Of a stretch of 64,000 nt of DNA, positions 23,394 to 35,049 are shown one piece after another (position 1 is the first letter of the stretch; each line of letters starts with the position of its first letter). The DNA lies in NCBI GenBank assembly GCA_052174495.1, contig JBQMRR010000029.1, forward strand, positions 1-64,000. The letters are read 5' to 3'. The notes below the pieces were generated by a model. That model did not search any database. It saw only the letters and a list, made by a program, of their open reading frames with translations, and was not told where the DNA came from. The DNA is from Arsenophonus sp052174495 (lineage in GTDB: Bacteria > Pseudomonadota > Gammaproteobacteria > Enterobacterales > Enterobacteriaceae). The position numbers and the translations under genes were made by a program.

Positions 23394-24793
23394 ATAGTTG
23401 ATTTATTAGCAAATCTTGATATACAACAATTAGGCTACAGCTCCACCATAATGCATTCTAAATTTCTTCTCTATCCTTTAATTAAATATTATTTACGATT
23501 ATGGTCAGCAGGTCAATTTCATTATCTAGTTTAGTTTTTCTGCGTAGACTAGAGTAAACTTAAATACTATTAAAAGGGTTGTTTTTGAACTACAGTGCTT
23601 GGCGCATCAGCTTCATAATCTCACTCTCGCAAAAACCGAGTCAATCAAATTCTTTCTTATTATAACGCTAAGTAGACTAAGGAAAAATCGTAGAATGTTA
23701 GCCATTCTTCTTCACTCTTTCTCAAGCTTCTTCATCGCCGTAGGATATACCTGAAAATCTTGCAACAAAACATAAAGCTTTATTAGCAGAATCGCGGCTC
23801 TTCTTCTAACTAAATCTCCCACAGCTTACCTTTAATTTGATTGCATCCTTTTATGGACTAAAACCAACTACATTAATTATTTTTTCTACTCAGCAGCATT
23901 TATGTTCATGCCAGAAATATCTTTATAATAATTGCATTGCAAAATAAGGGTATGGTTGTCTCTTGTATCAAGTTAGCCCTGAGAGATATAATTAATGTAC
24001 GGCTTTTCACAGGGACAGTAGAAGTTAAACTCAGTGCTCTTCTTAAGTCTTGTTAATCACCTTCGACTGCAGTTAGCTACTTACGTTCATGCATAGTCCT
24101 GCCGATAATGAGTAGCAGGTAAAGGCAATCAATTTATCTGACAAGAATGGTTAAGCTCTCGGATAAGAAATAAATGTAGACATATCACTAATCACATAGT
24201 CGCCATTGTCTATGTTCTTCAAACTATTGCTGTTTTAATCTACTGATGTAATTTAGAGAAAGCATATGCTTTTTGCGAAGAATCGTCATGAGAGTTTTGT
24301 AAAAATAAACAGAGCTATATCTCGTAGGTACAGCTATGAAAAAACTCTTTGCCACTTTTGTACGTTTCAGATAAGTCGGTAATAATAATTTGTTGAAGGA
24401 TATTTTTATTACTGCTGTAATCCTTAATTTTCGGCACTTTAATTTTAATATCGCCAATAACAATTTGTATGTTCGTTATAGCACATAACCGTTATGGATG
24501 GATAGATGAGATCCTAGATAAGGCGATATTCAGCATGTTGTCGCAGCATGGGTTTTGAGCTCAACCTCGAGAGCGGTGCTATCAGCTACCTGTTACGATT
24601 ATAGATGAGTCCATATATCCATATAATAGATCAGGGTAATATTTAATTTTGCGGATATACTCTAGGGTAGACTTTTCATAGCATGTTATCTCTCTATTCT
24701 TAACATCATCCATGAAATCAATCAACAGGAAGAGGAGAGGATATGCCAGCATCTCCGAAACCAAATACCTAGAAATAAGCATAACTCGTTATT
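23394..24793 (-). mobile_element. IS256-family element, degenerate, nested in IS1595
   Basis: Ends with a decayed repeat at the left (AGTTGATTTATTAGCAAATC) and AGAAATAAGCATAACTC at the right. Minus-strand pieces include SRYLVSEMLAYPLLFLLIDF near 24720-24780 and a block parallel to the GIGDVEIKVPK region near 24430. No open transposase. It interrupts an IS1595 copy. Confidence 0.78.
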
Positions 24794-25480
24794 TTTATAT
24801 TTTTATAAAAAAGTTTATCGTGTTTTAATAATAAATCTAATAGTTAATCTCTTAATAAAGAGAGGTTTATTTAATAAAAAATAAAGAAAAATATAAATGT
24901 TACTAACATCTTTAATAAGAGATAGTTTAATACTGTATATCGTGGATTATATGATAATCAAGATAAATTAATTTTTTGTTAAAAGACAACCAGTAATTAA
25001 TTGATAAATATTTATTTAAAAAAGGCGTAAAGATTTTATTGAGTAAAAAGTAATTTTTAGCATGAATTATACTTTAAGATAGAATGCAGATTCTTATCCT
25101 GTTTCTTGTAATAGCGTTAAGGATCATAAACTATAAGAGTAAAGAAAACGCGCAGCCAATTTAATATGTCTATTGTCTACGTTATCGATATATAATGATA
25201 TTCATTACAAACCGGATTTAATGTTTAGTGAAGTTATAATTCGTTTGTAGACTTAATTATATTTTAATACCTTTTTTGGTAGGTGTTTTTATTTTATTAA
25301 TTATTTAAGAAAGCTGAAATTTTATTCAAAGTGAAATTATTAAATAGTATTATTGATAATATCTAATATAGATATATTTACATTAAAATATTAAATTAAT
25401 CGATGAAAATAAAAGCTTCTGAAAATTAGAAGTAAAGTTAAAACAACAAAGAAGAGAAATGGCCATCAATTCCATGCTTT
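24794..25480. other. Unassigned degenerate spacer before hemY
   Basis: About 690 A+T-rich bases with no frame, repeat or RNA I can recognise. In E. coli aslA/aslB lie between the tRNA cluster and hemY, but I see no trace of them here. Confidence 0.5.
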
Positions 25481-25489
25481 AATGAAAAA

Positions 25490-26640
25490 TAAGTCATATA
25501 GATAAATATGTACTGCTTCTTTTGATTTTATGTTGCTTATTTAAAGAATGAACAACTCAAGAAAAGTCGTGAATATTATAGAATTGTTGTGCTAAACCAG
25601 ACTTAAAATATTTTTCTGCTTTTTGCTATTTAGGATGTTGTAATGTAAGTTGACCTAATCTACTATTTAGTAATGGAGTTCCAGCACTACCTGACTCTTT
25701 ATTAGATTAGTTAGAATTTTATTTTTTTACTTTGCTATCACTAACCCGTAATCAAGAAATAAACAATAAAAGACGTTCATCATATTGTTGATTTAAGACA
25801 GAAATAATAATTTTCTGCTACTTTACTGTTAGCAGGTTCAATAAAGTAAGCAGTAACGATCGATTTGTAGTATCGGTTATACCTTATTTTACGGCCATGA
25901 GGCAGACTGTTATTAATCTTTTGGATTTTCGCTGTTAATTTTAAATCATAGATTGATTAATAAGTCTTTATAATCGTCTTTACGTAATTTATCGATCTCT
26001 TCTGCACTATATAACTTTTTTTGTATCATTCAAAGTTCAATAAGCGTTTTATGAACCACTGAACGCTAATGGGTTTGTTCTGTGCTATCCTGAAGACTTA
26101 AAAGTGGTGTCAGCGATGCATTACTTCTCTAATCCAGAAGTTTATCAACATCATGACGTGTGATATAAATTTTATCTTCAGTAAGTTGTATATGAATGCA
26201 TCTAATATTAACAGGAAATTAATAACTACTCGTAACCTCTGTTTCCGCATTCAAGGTATTTGATTAGTATAATATTCATTACTGCCTTATTAAGTGGCCT
26301 CTCTTGCTAGTAGATAGTTAACAACTAATTGTTCTGCATAATTAGAATGACCGGTTAGTAATTTCAGACTTATGAAAATCACCTTCTTATAATTTAGAAA
26401 TGCTTTTATTTGATTTATTAACTTTATGATATTTTAACTTTTTAATCTAATCATGAGTAGATAATATTGTATCGTGAATACGATTATAGTACTAGCAAAG
26501 AAAATAGAAAATAAATTATAAAATAATAAAATAGATACTAAACTAGTTACACTGGTTTCAGTATCGTAGTTATTGGTTTAGATAAACACATAACTTTGGT
26601 CCTCCTAATAATGGGTCAATGATGATACTTGTAATGAGTA
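25490..26640 (-). pseudogene. hemY: hemY (TPR protein of the hem operon), degenerate
   Basis: Relic of the inner-membrane tetratricopeptide protein HemY of the hemCDXY operon. The start region reads NYDTETSV-like residues followed by hydrophobic FSIYFIIL pieces near 26500-26590 (family: DNYNIETSVTGLAI). Near the end, PLLNSRLGQL then AEKYFKSGLAQQF (25555-25690) match LLWSTLGQSL and ASLAFRAALKQR. Frames are broken repeatedly. Confidence 0.8.
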
Positions 26641-26649
26641 CATAAAAAG

Positions 26650-27920
26650 ATCAGGACTTTTCTGATACAGCGCATTTCCCCCCTTCTCCTGCATGCTTTT
26701 TTATTGTTTGGCTTTACCGTTTTTTTTGTTAGTGCAAAACATTATTTATGTCATGATTTGTGCTATTTTTAGTTGGTTGCGTTTTTATGGTATTCCTGTT
26801 GGAAAAAGAAATTTAATCTTTGAATATGTTTTTCAATGCTTTATTTCGCATAGTAATAAACTTTTAAATTCCTCGAGAATATCGATTTTAATAGGTTATT
26901 TAATGAGTTTATTAATTTCGGTAAGAAAAGCTTTTATTGCTGTGTCGTTGATATTGAAGTGAATTCGAATTCAGATTTAAATTTGCTTTAAAGATCATTT
27001 ATAAATTTGTTCTTGATTATAATATATGGATAGCTTGATCGTTAATTCAGTAATTATTCTTGAATATTGGCGTGTAGAGCTAATATGTCCTAATTAGCTG
27101 GCAATAAAAGTGTTTCATGAAAAACTCTAGAATAAATAGTAAAAAATTTTTACTAAAACTTTCTCAACTTCGACTAAGATTTTTTATTGATAATCAATAA
27201 CTTTTTAGAAAGTTTCATCCTATCTTCATTTATGAAGATAGGATCTGAACCAGTATCATTTATGAATAAATTATTGATATCACTATTAAGTTGATTAAGT
27301 CTTAAAATAATTCTGTCATAATTAATTTAGATGCTGTTGGGATATAAGAACACTGATATCCTTATTAAGGATTTACTGAATCTTAATTAAATTAGATAAT
27401 TCATTTATTTCTGATAGAAATGCGTTAGCAATTTTTAATAAGGCAATCGCAGTAATTTGATCATAGTCATTAGAAAATTTTTGGTTAACTATTTTAGATA
27501 AAAATTAACTTAAGTAAGTAACCAGTATTATGCATCTGTACTTGAAAATATTGCGATTTATACATCTATTATTTTTAATATGCTATTCAAATTATTTCTC
27601 ATATTCTCTCTTCTCTAAGAGAGAAGTCAGAATTTAATTAATTGGTTGATTTCCTGTTTTCTATTTCTTGTTGACGTTGTAGTTCACTTACTTGTTATTG
27701 TAATTAGATAATTTCATTAATTATTTATTGATCTTTTATATTAAAGCTGATAATAGAAATTATCACCCAGTATGATAAGTAAGTACAATAGTAAGTATAC
27801 TGTTAAATAGATTAGAATGCTTTTGCTTATGGCAGATACTATTTTTCTGTAGAAATTACTTTTCTGTTTTGAAGAATTTGATAAAAATTTATTTGTTTGA
27901 TTCTATTTGTTTTGTTCCAT
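26650..27920 (-). pseudogene. hemX: hemX (membrane protein of the hem operon), degenerate
   Basis: Relic of HemX, a bitopic inner-membrane protein with a long coiled coil. The relic start is MEQNK, and Gln-rich heptad-like sequence follows near 27650-27720 (EIENRKSTN region after a run of LQRQQ). The C-terminal block NDTAIKAFLTEINKLI and KIDILEEFKSLLLCEI near 26850-26960 matches TDDPATKSFLEGIDQL and MDVPETLQSQALLEKLM. A plus-strand open stretch over this block is only its antisense shadow. Confidence 0.82.
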
Positions 27921-27924
27921 CGTA

Positions 27925-28683
27925 ATTAATATCTAAACATTAGTTTTAGATTAATACTTGAATTAATGCATCATTAATTAGCGATTTTGGCTACTTTTAT
28001 TGATTGCCACCCTAATTGGTAATCAGTACTGGCTAAACGTTTACTGACAATAATTTAAATGGCGAGAAAGTAGCTAAGGGTTAACCTCATCTCTAATTAG
28101 ATTAAATAATAAATGTAATATTTCGTTACTAGTAACAATAATTGTTTTAATATTTGCTGTGCCATTGTAAGTGAAAAGTTTATCGATCATATTTTATTGA
28201 TTGATGTTGATAACATTCACAATAGTCAATATGATTTCCGCGCGATTTTAATGTTTGGGCGAGTGATTCACGTTCACCGTTACCGGGTAATAACAAAGAT
28301 TTTTTTTTCTAATAGTGGTTTTAATCCAGTTAATTCAAGTAGTGTTTCGTTAGTTTCACCAGATTGAGATAGTTGAATGGGCAAATTAGTTAATTGGTGA
28401 AAAGTAGATGCTGCTGAATGCCTTATATCATAATAAGGCAGGGTATTAGACTTATTTTCATCCTGCTAAAAAAGTGTCTAATTAGCATGCCATACCGAAT
28501 TTGCTGATAAGAAAAAACCTGATCATCATCAATTAACCTGGGTAATTTACCCGATAAAAGGGTTAGTTCATTACCTGGTATAATTTTAATCAGTGGGATA
28601 TGAAAGGCCATTCTTCCTAATGATTTAATGCGTTGAATAAGTTTTTCACCGCTTAGATTTGATCTAGTAACCAATATACTCAT
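27925..28683 (-). pseudogene. hemD: hemD (uroporphyrinogen-III synthase), degenerate
   Basis: Dead HemD, which cyclises hydroxymethylbilane to uroporphyrinogen III. The N-terminus is well preserved: MSILVTRSNLSGEKLIQRI then FHIPLIKIIPG (family: MSILVTRPSPAGEELVSRL, FPLIEFSPG). After about 85 codons the frame breaks. LLPGNGERESLAQTL-like residues near 28230-28290 match LILRGNGGRELIGDTL. The start abuts the hemC end as in E. coli. Confidence 0.87.
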
Positions 28684-28689
28684 CGTAAA

Positions 28690-29626
28690 AATGCTCCTGA
28701 GGAGAAAATTTTGTTAAGAATTTGTTTAGCACTGTTATTAAGTAATTCTTCTGAAAGTTCAGTACTCGTTTATTGAGCGTATTTAGGCTCAGAATATCCT
28801 TTCTGAACGAATAAAATAATTTACCATTTATCGCACAAACTATCGCTCTAAGCTAAATTTTTTATTTTTCCATATAGCATAGCTACCTATTGAGACTTGA
28901 CAGCTACCTTCTAATCAATTATTGACGGCTCGTTCTGCTTGAATACAGATAGCAGAATCATAATGATCTAATGGCGCTAGAAAATTTTGTGCGTCGTGGT
29001 CATCAAGGCGCCATTCAATACCAATTGCTCCTTATCCAACAGGAGGTAAGGAATGCTCTGGGGCGGTAGAGGGTTACGTTATGTGCATTTCTAAACTTAG
29101 ACGTTTTAGGCCAGCTGCAACAAGAATAATGCCATCATATTCACCATTGTTTAATTTATTTAGCCGTACTTCAATATTGCCATGTAGATTTCGAATAACT
29201 AAGTTCGAATAGTATGACGTAACTGGCATTGGAGACGCAGGCTTGAGGTTCCTATAATGCTTTTATCTGGAGCGAATCAAGAGAATCCGTACTGATTGGA
29301 TACAAAAGCATCACGAGGATCTCCAGCTGGCAAATAGCCATTAATCCTAAGTTATTAGGAAACGTAGCGAGAATATCTTTTATGGAATGAACAGCAATAT
29401 CAGCTAGGTTTTCTAATAGTAAATCTTCTAATTCTTTAACAAAAAGTCCTTTACCATTAATTTTAGACAGGGAAATATCATCTAGAATATCACCTTTAGT
29501 AGTCATTGGAATAAGTTTGATTGTTACTGTTGGATGATGTTTCTTTAATTGTGTTTTTACGAAAATCGCTTCCCACATTGCTAATGGACTTTTCCTTGCT
29601 GTAATACGCAGTGTTTGTATTGACAT
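28690..29626 (-). pseudogene. hemC: hemC (porphobilinogen deaminase), degenerate
   Basis: Dead hydroxymethylbilane synthase. The first 124 codons are open and include MTTKGDILDDISLSKINGKG, FVKELEDLLLENLADIAVHS and KDILATFP, which match the family well. The frame then breaks. Later pieces NLHGNIEVRLNKLNNGEYDG and LKRLSLE are clear, but the cofactor-Cys region has become LEGSCQVSIGSYA (family: LEGGCQVPIGSYA). Length and operon order with hemDXY match E. coli. Confidence 0.9.
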
Positions 29627-30098
29627 ATTTTTTTAGATAATTAGATTATAAGTAAATTATAAAGGGAAGGTAGATAGTTTTAATATTTGGTAAATTTTTA
29701 CTGGTTGATAGCTAATCGTTTAATAAGTATAACTAATGTATAGTGCAATCTATAAAAAAAGTAGATAGAGGGCAACAACTATTTAGAAAGGATAATTTTT
29801 ATTATTGAATAAAAAATAAATATATATTTAATTAATTACTTTATTTTTATACAGCTTATCTATCTGAAACTCTTGGAAATGAAAAAAATTTTATATAAAA
29901 GAATGGAAAGCATTTAGTGTGAAAAATAAACAGTTAATATCTATAGGTAACATAGTTTATCTTTTTACTATAAAATGTTAAAAATGATCACATTTCTATT
30001 AATAAATAGGTTATCGTTGTTATCGTTTCCAAATTTCAAAGGAAACAATATAGATGAGTTAAGGTTATTTGTTTTTAAAATTAATTCAGGTAAAATTT
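29627..30098. other. Divergent hemC-cyaA intergenic region
   Basis: About 470 bases between the two divergent dead genes. In E. coli it holds the hemC and cyaA promoters and a CRP site. I can defend no CRP palindrome or promoter here. Confidence 0.45.
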
Positions 30099-32545
30099 TT
30101 GTATCTTTATAGTGAGACACTAAAGAAAAGATTGGATGCAATCAATCAATTACGACTAGAACGAGCATCATCTTCTATGAACAAAACGTTCAAACATGTG
30201 TATGGGATTGTTGCCAATTTTATTAAATTATCATCATCCTATGTTACTTGGTTATATTGAAGGTGATGTACCTTCTGGTGTCTGTTTTTGTGCCTGATCT
30301 TCAATAAATACACTGATTAAAGCAATTTAAGTGATATTTTTTTTGAATTAGCTTCACAATAAACCAATGGTAAATTACCTATTACAGGTATTTATTCTAT
30401 GGGAAGCACCTCATTAATCGAATAGAATTATGTTTCTAATTTGGATATTTGGGCATGCCATCAATCATGGTTAGATCAAGAAGAAAGACAACTTATGAAA
30501 AAAATGTATATTAATTGAGCAGTGGGGTCTTCACTTAGTATAGATATTACTTTTTTAATTGATGAAAATCATTTTCGTAATCATACAAGTACTAGTTTAA
30601 GTAATAAAGATTGCGAAACAACACAAAACATGTATTACTGTTAGATGAATTTTATCGTACAGCTGCTCGCATGGCTGGAAAACGTTTACTATGGATGATG
30701 GTACCTACAGAAGAGGAAACTAATTATGATCATTATGTTTTATTGTTGTATGCTCGAGGCGTATTAACTCCAAATGAGTGGTTAGATTTAGGCGGCATAG
30801 GTGAATTATTAGCTGAAAAATATTTTTTTGTGCTACTTTTTGACAACTTAATAAAAGTATTGATTCTCCTTATAAAGCTATCTTAAAAAGTATTTTACTG
30901 GAAGCTTATTCTTGGATTACCCGCATAGAATCTTGTCGGCAATGGAATTTAAGAAATGTTTGCATGCAGGAGAAATTGGTTCTTATGGTTTGGATGTCTA
31001 TTGTTTAATATTAAAACATGTTACGCATTATCTAATAGAAATCAATGATTTTAAACGTCTTGATTTGATTCGTCGCTGTTTTATTTCAAAGTTGGTGAAA
31101 AATTGTCTTATAAAAACAAGACCTCAGTGAGTGAGATAGTTGGCGAAGGAATGTTTTATCGCAACTTCTTCTTTCCTAGGGGGTGGAATATAAATCAATT
31201 AAGTGTTCTTGACAAGCAAAATTTTTGGAAAATAGCCAGGCTCGAGATGCAGATAATGAATTACTTGATACCATTATGCAAAGTTATCGTAATCTTATTC
31301 GCTTTGCTCATTGTAATAATTTGTGGATTAGTGCAAGCCTATAAGATATTGGTATGTCTTGATGCGTAATTGTATGTTGTCTTTGAAGCGTCCCCTAATA
31401 AAAAGAACTTTTGTTAATCTGTAAAAGTTGCTAGCTTTATATGAAAGTTATCTCACTTTTATTTATGATCCTGTCTTGTAGGTAAATCGCAGTGATTGGT
31501 ATTTATATAATAAGCGATAGTTTCTATTATCGAACATAAACCTTTAGAACATAAAGGTGTTATTTTAGTAAATTAGTGGAATAAATTTACTTTAATTATT
31601 TATTGATAGAGCGATCCCATATTTATATTCATAACGGGTAAGTTTAATGTGATGAGAATAAATTACATTAAATTGTTAATAATATAATTATAAATTTTTC
31701 TATTCAATTATTATCACTAACACTAAAAGCTTTATGTAGCCACTTGTAAAATTTTCCATTTAGTTATTATTGTTAAATTAGAGAAAGATCTAACAGCGAT
31801 GTTTTCTGATTAAATTATCCATTTTGATTTATCTAAACCAGATAAAACTGAGTTTTAGTGATCTACTATAATATTTAGTTAGTAGTATTGATTACTGTAT
31901 CGTAACTTTTGGAAAGAGGTCAGAGCACTGTATTTTTTCTGTGAACAATCTACATAAAAGTGTTATTAAAAATGATTTCAAGCAAAATCCATCAAGATGC
32001 TGATTGGCAGATATTATTGAAGTTTTTTGTTGTAGTCAACTAAAGAGTTGACTGGTAGGCGTGTTCAGAAGCTAATTTCAGAATGTATTGAACTACGTCT
32101 ATCAAGTAGTTGTAATGACTTAGGAAATTTTAAGGTATTATATATTGCAAGTGAATCCTGTAGATTATTTTTGATCGCTTCAATATTTTAGTACAGAAAT
32201 TAGAAATTCGGTCGAATTTTGTAGTGTAATTTATAATAATAAATTACATGGTTTGCCGGAAAATTGGATGAAAGAAACTTATTATTTATCTTTTATTATT
32301 AATGGTTATGCTAGTGAAGGGATTGTATAATTTTTCTTTGAAATATAAAAGAAAAATCATGCTTTTAATATCATTATTTTAAATAAAAAGAATGAACTGA
32401 AAATTCCTTCAACTTCTGAAAGAAGTAAAAAAGAATTTGTTAGGAATATTAATTATTTTACTCATACTCATATTATCGTTCTTACCTATCGTGCAAATTT
32501 AATTAATTTTAATTAAAGATCAAAAACCATCTATTTTTACTAAAA
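30099..32545 (+). pseudogene. cyaA: cyaA (adenylate cyclase), degenerate
   Basis: Relic of the class I adenylate cyclase. The TTG start of E. coli cyaA appears kept, followed by LYLYSETLKKRLDAINQLRL. CHQSWLDQEERQLMKKM lies near 30455-30510 (in E. coli WVCHQSWLDSEERQLLQRK). A 91-codon piece near 30611 contains VLLLDEFYRTAARMAGKRLL (family: LLLDEFYRTAVRLAGKRILW). The end contains FNIIILNKKNELKI near 32365. Stops and frameshifts run throughout, so this locus makes no cAMP. Confidence 0.92.
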
Positions 32546-33190
32546 GTAAAAAATTGGTTTATTGGGTGTGTTATAAGTGAAAACTTTAACTGATAGTAGA
32601 TTTTATCTAATGTTCTAATTTTAGGAATATTAACCCTCATAGATTTTGTTTAGTAGCCCTCTTTTCTCTATTTCATACATTCTTCTTAAGAAGAATTCAT
32701 TGCTGTTTATATTTCCTTTTGAGGGGGGCGAAAAAGTAGCCTGTTTCTACATAAAATACATTTGTATGTAATCTCTCTGGCAGGAACTCCTTTTATTAAT
32801 ATATAGGGAACACCTCCTCTCTCAGTTTCTCGAATTTTTTATGGGCCTAATCTCTAGCGCCTTATATGTCTTTGCAATAAAGTCTCCTGTTTGCAATTTT
32901 ACAAGAAACTATAGTAACTAAGGATTTTAAAACGTCTGCAGAAGTATGCCTTGATATAGCAATAGATTATATCTTCTTGCGTTAGTGTCTCTTGCCGATA
33001 TTGTTGAGTTGCTGATCATATATGGTAATGATGTACAACTACTTCCCCCCTCAGTAATGCGCAGTTTTGACACAGATATCGAGAAGCGTTTAAGGTGTAG
33101 CATTCGAGCTATTTCATACTATTCCGCCTTATTTTATCTTTTTATCAAAGTGTACTTTCTAGTAACGTTCGTACTTGAGTTATTAAGCTA
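32546..33190. other. Unidentified tract between cyaA relic and IS1595 copy
   Basis: About 640 bases with no recognisable family. It holds a 74-codon open stretch (32985-33209, plus strand) with a hydrophobic C-terminal part that runs into the IS1595 end, so it is probably chance. The base composition seems less A+T-rich than neighbouring pseudogenes, and it has G6 and C6 runs. It may be a decayed mobile element. Confidence 0.4.
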
Positions 33191-34260
33191 TATTGACAAA
33201 GGTTGTTAGTAGAAACCTCTTTGTACTATAAGAAGGATTTTTGCTACAGGGGTTGCCATGCAAAAGCGAACAATTATATAGATCAATGAAGCTATTTCCT
33301 TACTTGTTACTAATATAAAGTTATAACTCATTAGTTAGCTCAGTGATAATCTATCGGATGATATCGATTTATATATTAAATTAACTCATTTCACTTTATC
33401 CTACTCATATTGTCACAGTGAATATGTTATTCACTAGGGAAAAATTTATTATAATTTAGTGATATTGTTATAAAATCCTCGATCAAAGGAAAAGATTTAA
33501 GAATCTTACTGCAAGTCTTCTGGCGAAACTACATCGCAAAAATAAATACTTTAGTTATCTGCAATGTATGTTTAATATCTTGACTTTACGGGAATCAGCA
33601 AAATAAATAGGTATTGATTTAAAAACAGCATCTAGAGATGGGCATTCTTGCTTTCTTATATCGGCGTCAACAGGTAATATAAATGACTAAGTACTATTAT
33701 TGAAAACGATGAAAAGTTTTCCCTGATTCTTTTAAAGAAAAGCATTATATTTCATATAGAAAAGCTAGAGAACATGTAAGAGTAGAAGATAAAAGGAAAG
33801 AACAAATTGCATGCAGTATTAAATCAGCCTCAGATTGACATGGTCATGTAAACAATGAGATTATTGAAGAGTTTAATGCAGAGTATATTAGTCGTTTTCT
33901 TGAGCTAATTATTGATAAAAGTTCTATCTTTTGCTCAGATAGATTTAAATAGTACTAAGCTTTGCTAGCGAGTATGAAATTAGTCACCATTACCTAATAA
34001 GGTTGAATAATTAAAGAGTTATTGATAAGAAATTTTACATTAAAAATATGAAAAGTTATGTCAGCTGAATAAAAAGATGGTGGAATAGGATTCCATGGCA
34101 TAAAGTTGTTATTTAACGAATTATCTTCCTGGGATTAGATTTTTAAAACTACAACAATTGTAATATAGACGTCCTTATGAATTACCCTGCGAGCAAAGCG
34201 TAATAAGCTTTGCTAACATAACTAAAATTAACATATAGTAATACAAAATAGTGTTCAGCT
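33191..34260 (+). mobile_element. IS1595-family element, full length, degenerate
   Basis: About 1.07 kb and the most complete copy. The 5' end begins near TTGACAAAGGTTGTTAGTAG. Frames read FNILTLRESAK, then GIDLKTASRDGHS (family: GINLKTAFRWRH) and PDSFKEKHYISYRKAREHVR (family: ESFKGKR...RKARKRG). The 3' end has CCTGCGAGCAAAGC. Many stops. It served as the reference for the other fragments here. Confidence 0.8.
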
Positions 34261-34439
34261 CATGAATATCTCCGAATAAGGGGGGGCCTTGTAGTTGCTT
34301 TACTCATGCGTAGTGTGTTATGGCGTTAAACTAGAATATCTATATCGAGAAGAATTAGGTATTTTTTTAATGTACATTAATGATAAAAAATGATATTTGT
34401 CTTAGCAGTTAGAATTTAAATGAAAATGATTTACTACTT

Positions 34440-34744
34440 TATTCACTAAAGTGAAGGATATAGCTATTATTTAAATATAATTTTGATTACTACTATGAGT
34501 AGTAAAAGCAACTATCTGTTTTATGTTAAAATGCTAATTATCTGAGCATATAACTTAGATATATTCATGAAGTAGTTCTGACGGTTGATAATAATTTTAC
34601 TGTTATTTTGAAGATTAGAGTTATAATTCCGTTATGTATTTTGTAATCGATATCATCATTGTAATGATATTGATTAAGTTGTTCTTCTGTTCTATTCATC
34701 AAGTTGTCAACTAGATGACAAAATTACGTGTCTCTTGTTATCAT
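34440..34744 (-). pseudogene. cyaY: cyaY (frataxin), degenerate
   Basis: Relic of the bacterial frataxin homolog, an iron-binding regulator of Fe-S cluster assembly. EEQLNQYHYNDDIDYKIHNG then IITLIF near 34590-34690 match the family's [36 protein letters not shown] follows in another frame (family: [14 protein letters not shown]). The C-terminal half is lost. It stands between cyaA and lptM on the opposite strand, as in E. coli. Confidence 0.78.
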
Positions 34745-34831
34745 TAATTTCTATATGCTTTTTTAAACTTAACTATAATTATAGATTTTAAATTATAAAA
34801 ATAATAATTGAAGAATTCAGACTTTAAGATA

Positions 34832-35032
34832 ATGAAAAAATTAATTTGGCTATTTATGACATCAATATTATTAATCCTTATTTGTACTTGTGGTTTAAAA
34901 GGACCACTTTATTTTTTAGTAAAAGCAACAGTGGAGCAAAAAGCTAGAAGTTCGATCTTCTCTAAAGAGATAGAATATCAATTAATACAGACAGAGACAC
35001 TTCAAAATCGAGTAATAAAAATAGTTAATTGA
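34832..35032 (+). CDS. lptM: LPS-assembly lipoprotein LptM (YifL)
   Basis: Small 66-residue lipoprotein. E. coli LptM helps the LptD-LptE outer-membrane translocon mature. The start at MKKLIWLF gives a standard signal peptide, rather than an in-frame upstream ATG. The invariant Cys20-GLKGPLYF motif follows the hydrophobic segment. The lipobox is ILICTC, with Thr rather than Gly/Ala/Ser just before the cysteine, which is unusual. The tail after residue 28 does not resemble E. coli. It is followed after 17 bases by dapF, the usual operon. Being open and motif-bearing suggests function, but its small size makes chance survival possible. Confidence 0.85.
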   Translation: MKKLIWLFMTSILLILICTCGLKGPLYFLVKATVEQKARSSIFSKEIEYQLIQTETLQNRVIKIVN

Positions 35033-35049
35033 TTGTTATGGAATAAAAA

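Noticed and set aside
26693..26962. Plus-strand 89-codon hydrophobic frame resembling a small membrane protein
   Set aside because: The minus strand here reads as the conserved C-terminal part of HemX, so the plus frame is its shadow.
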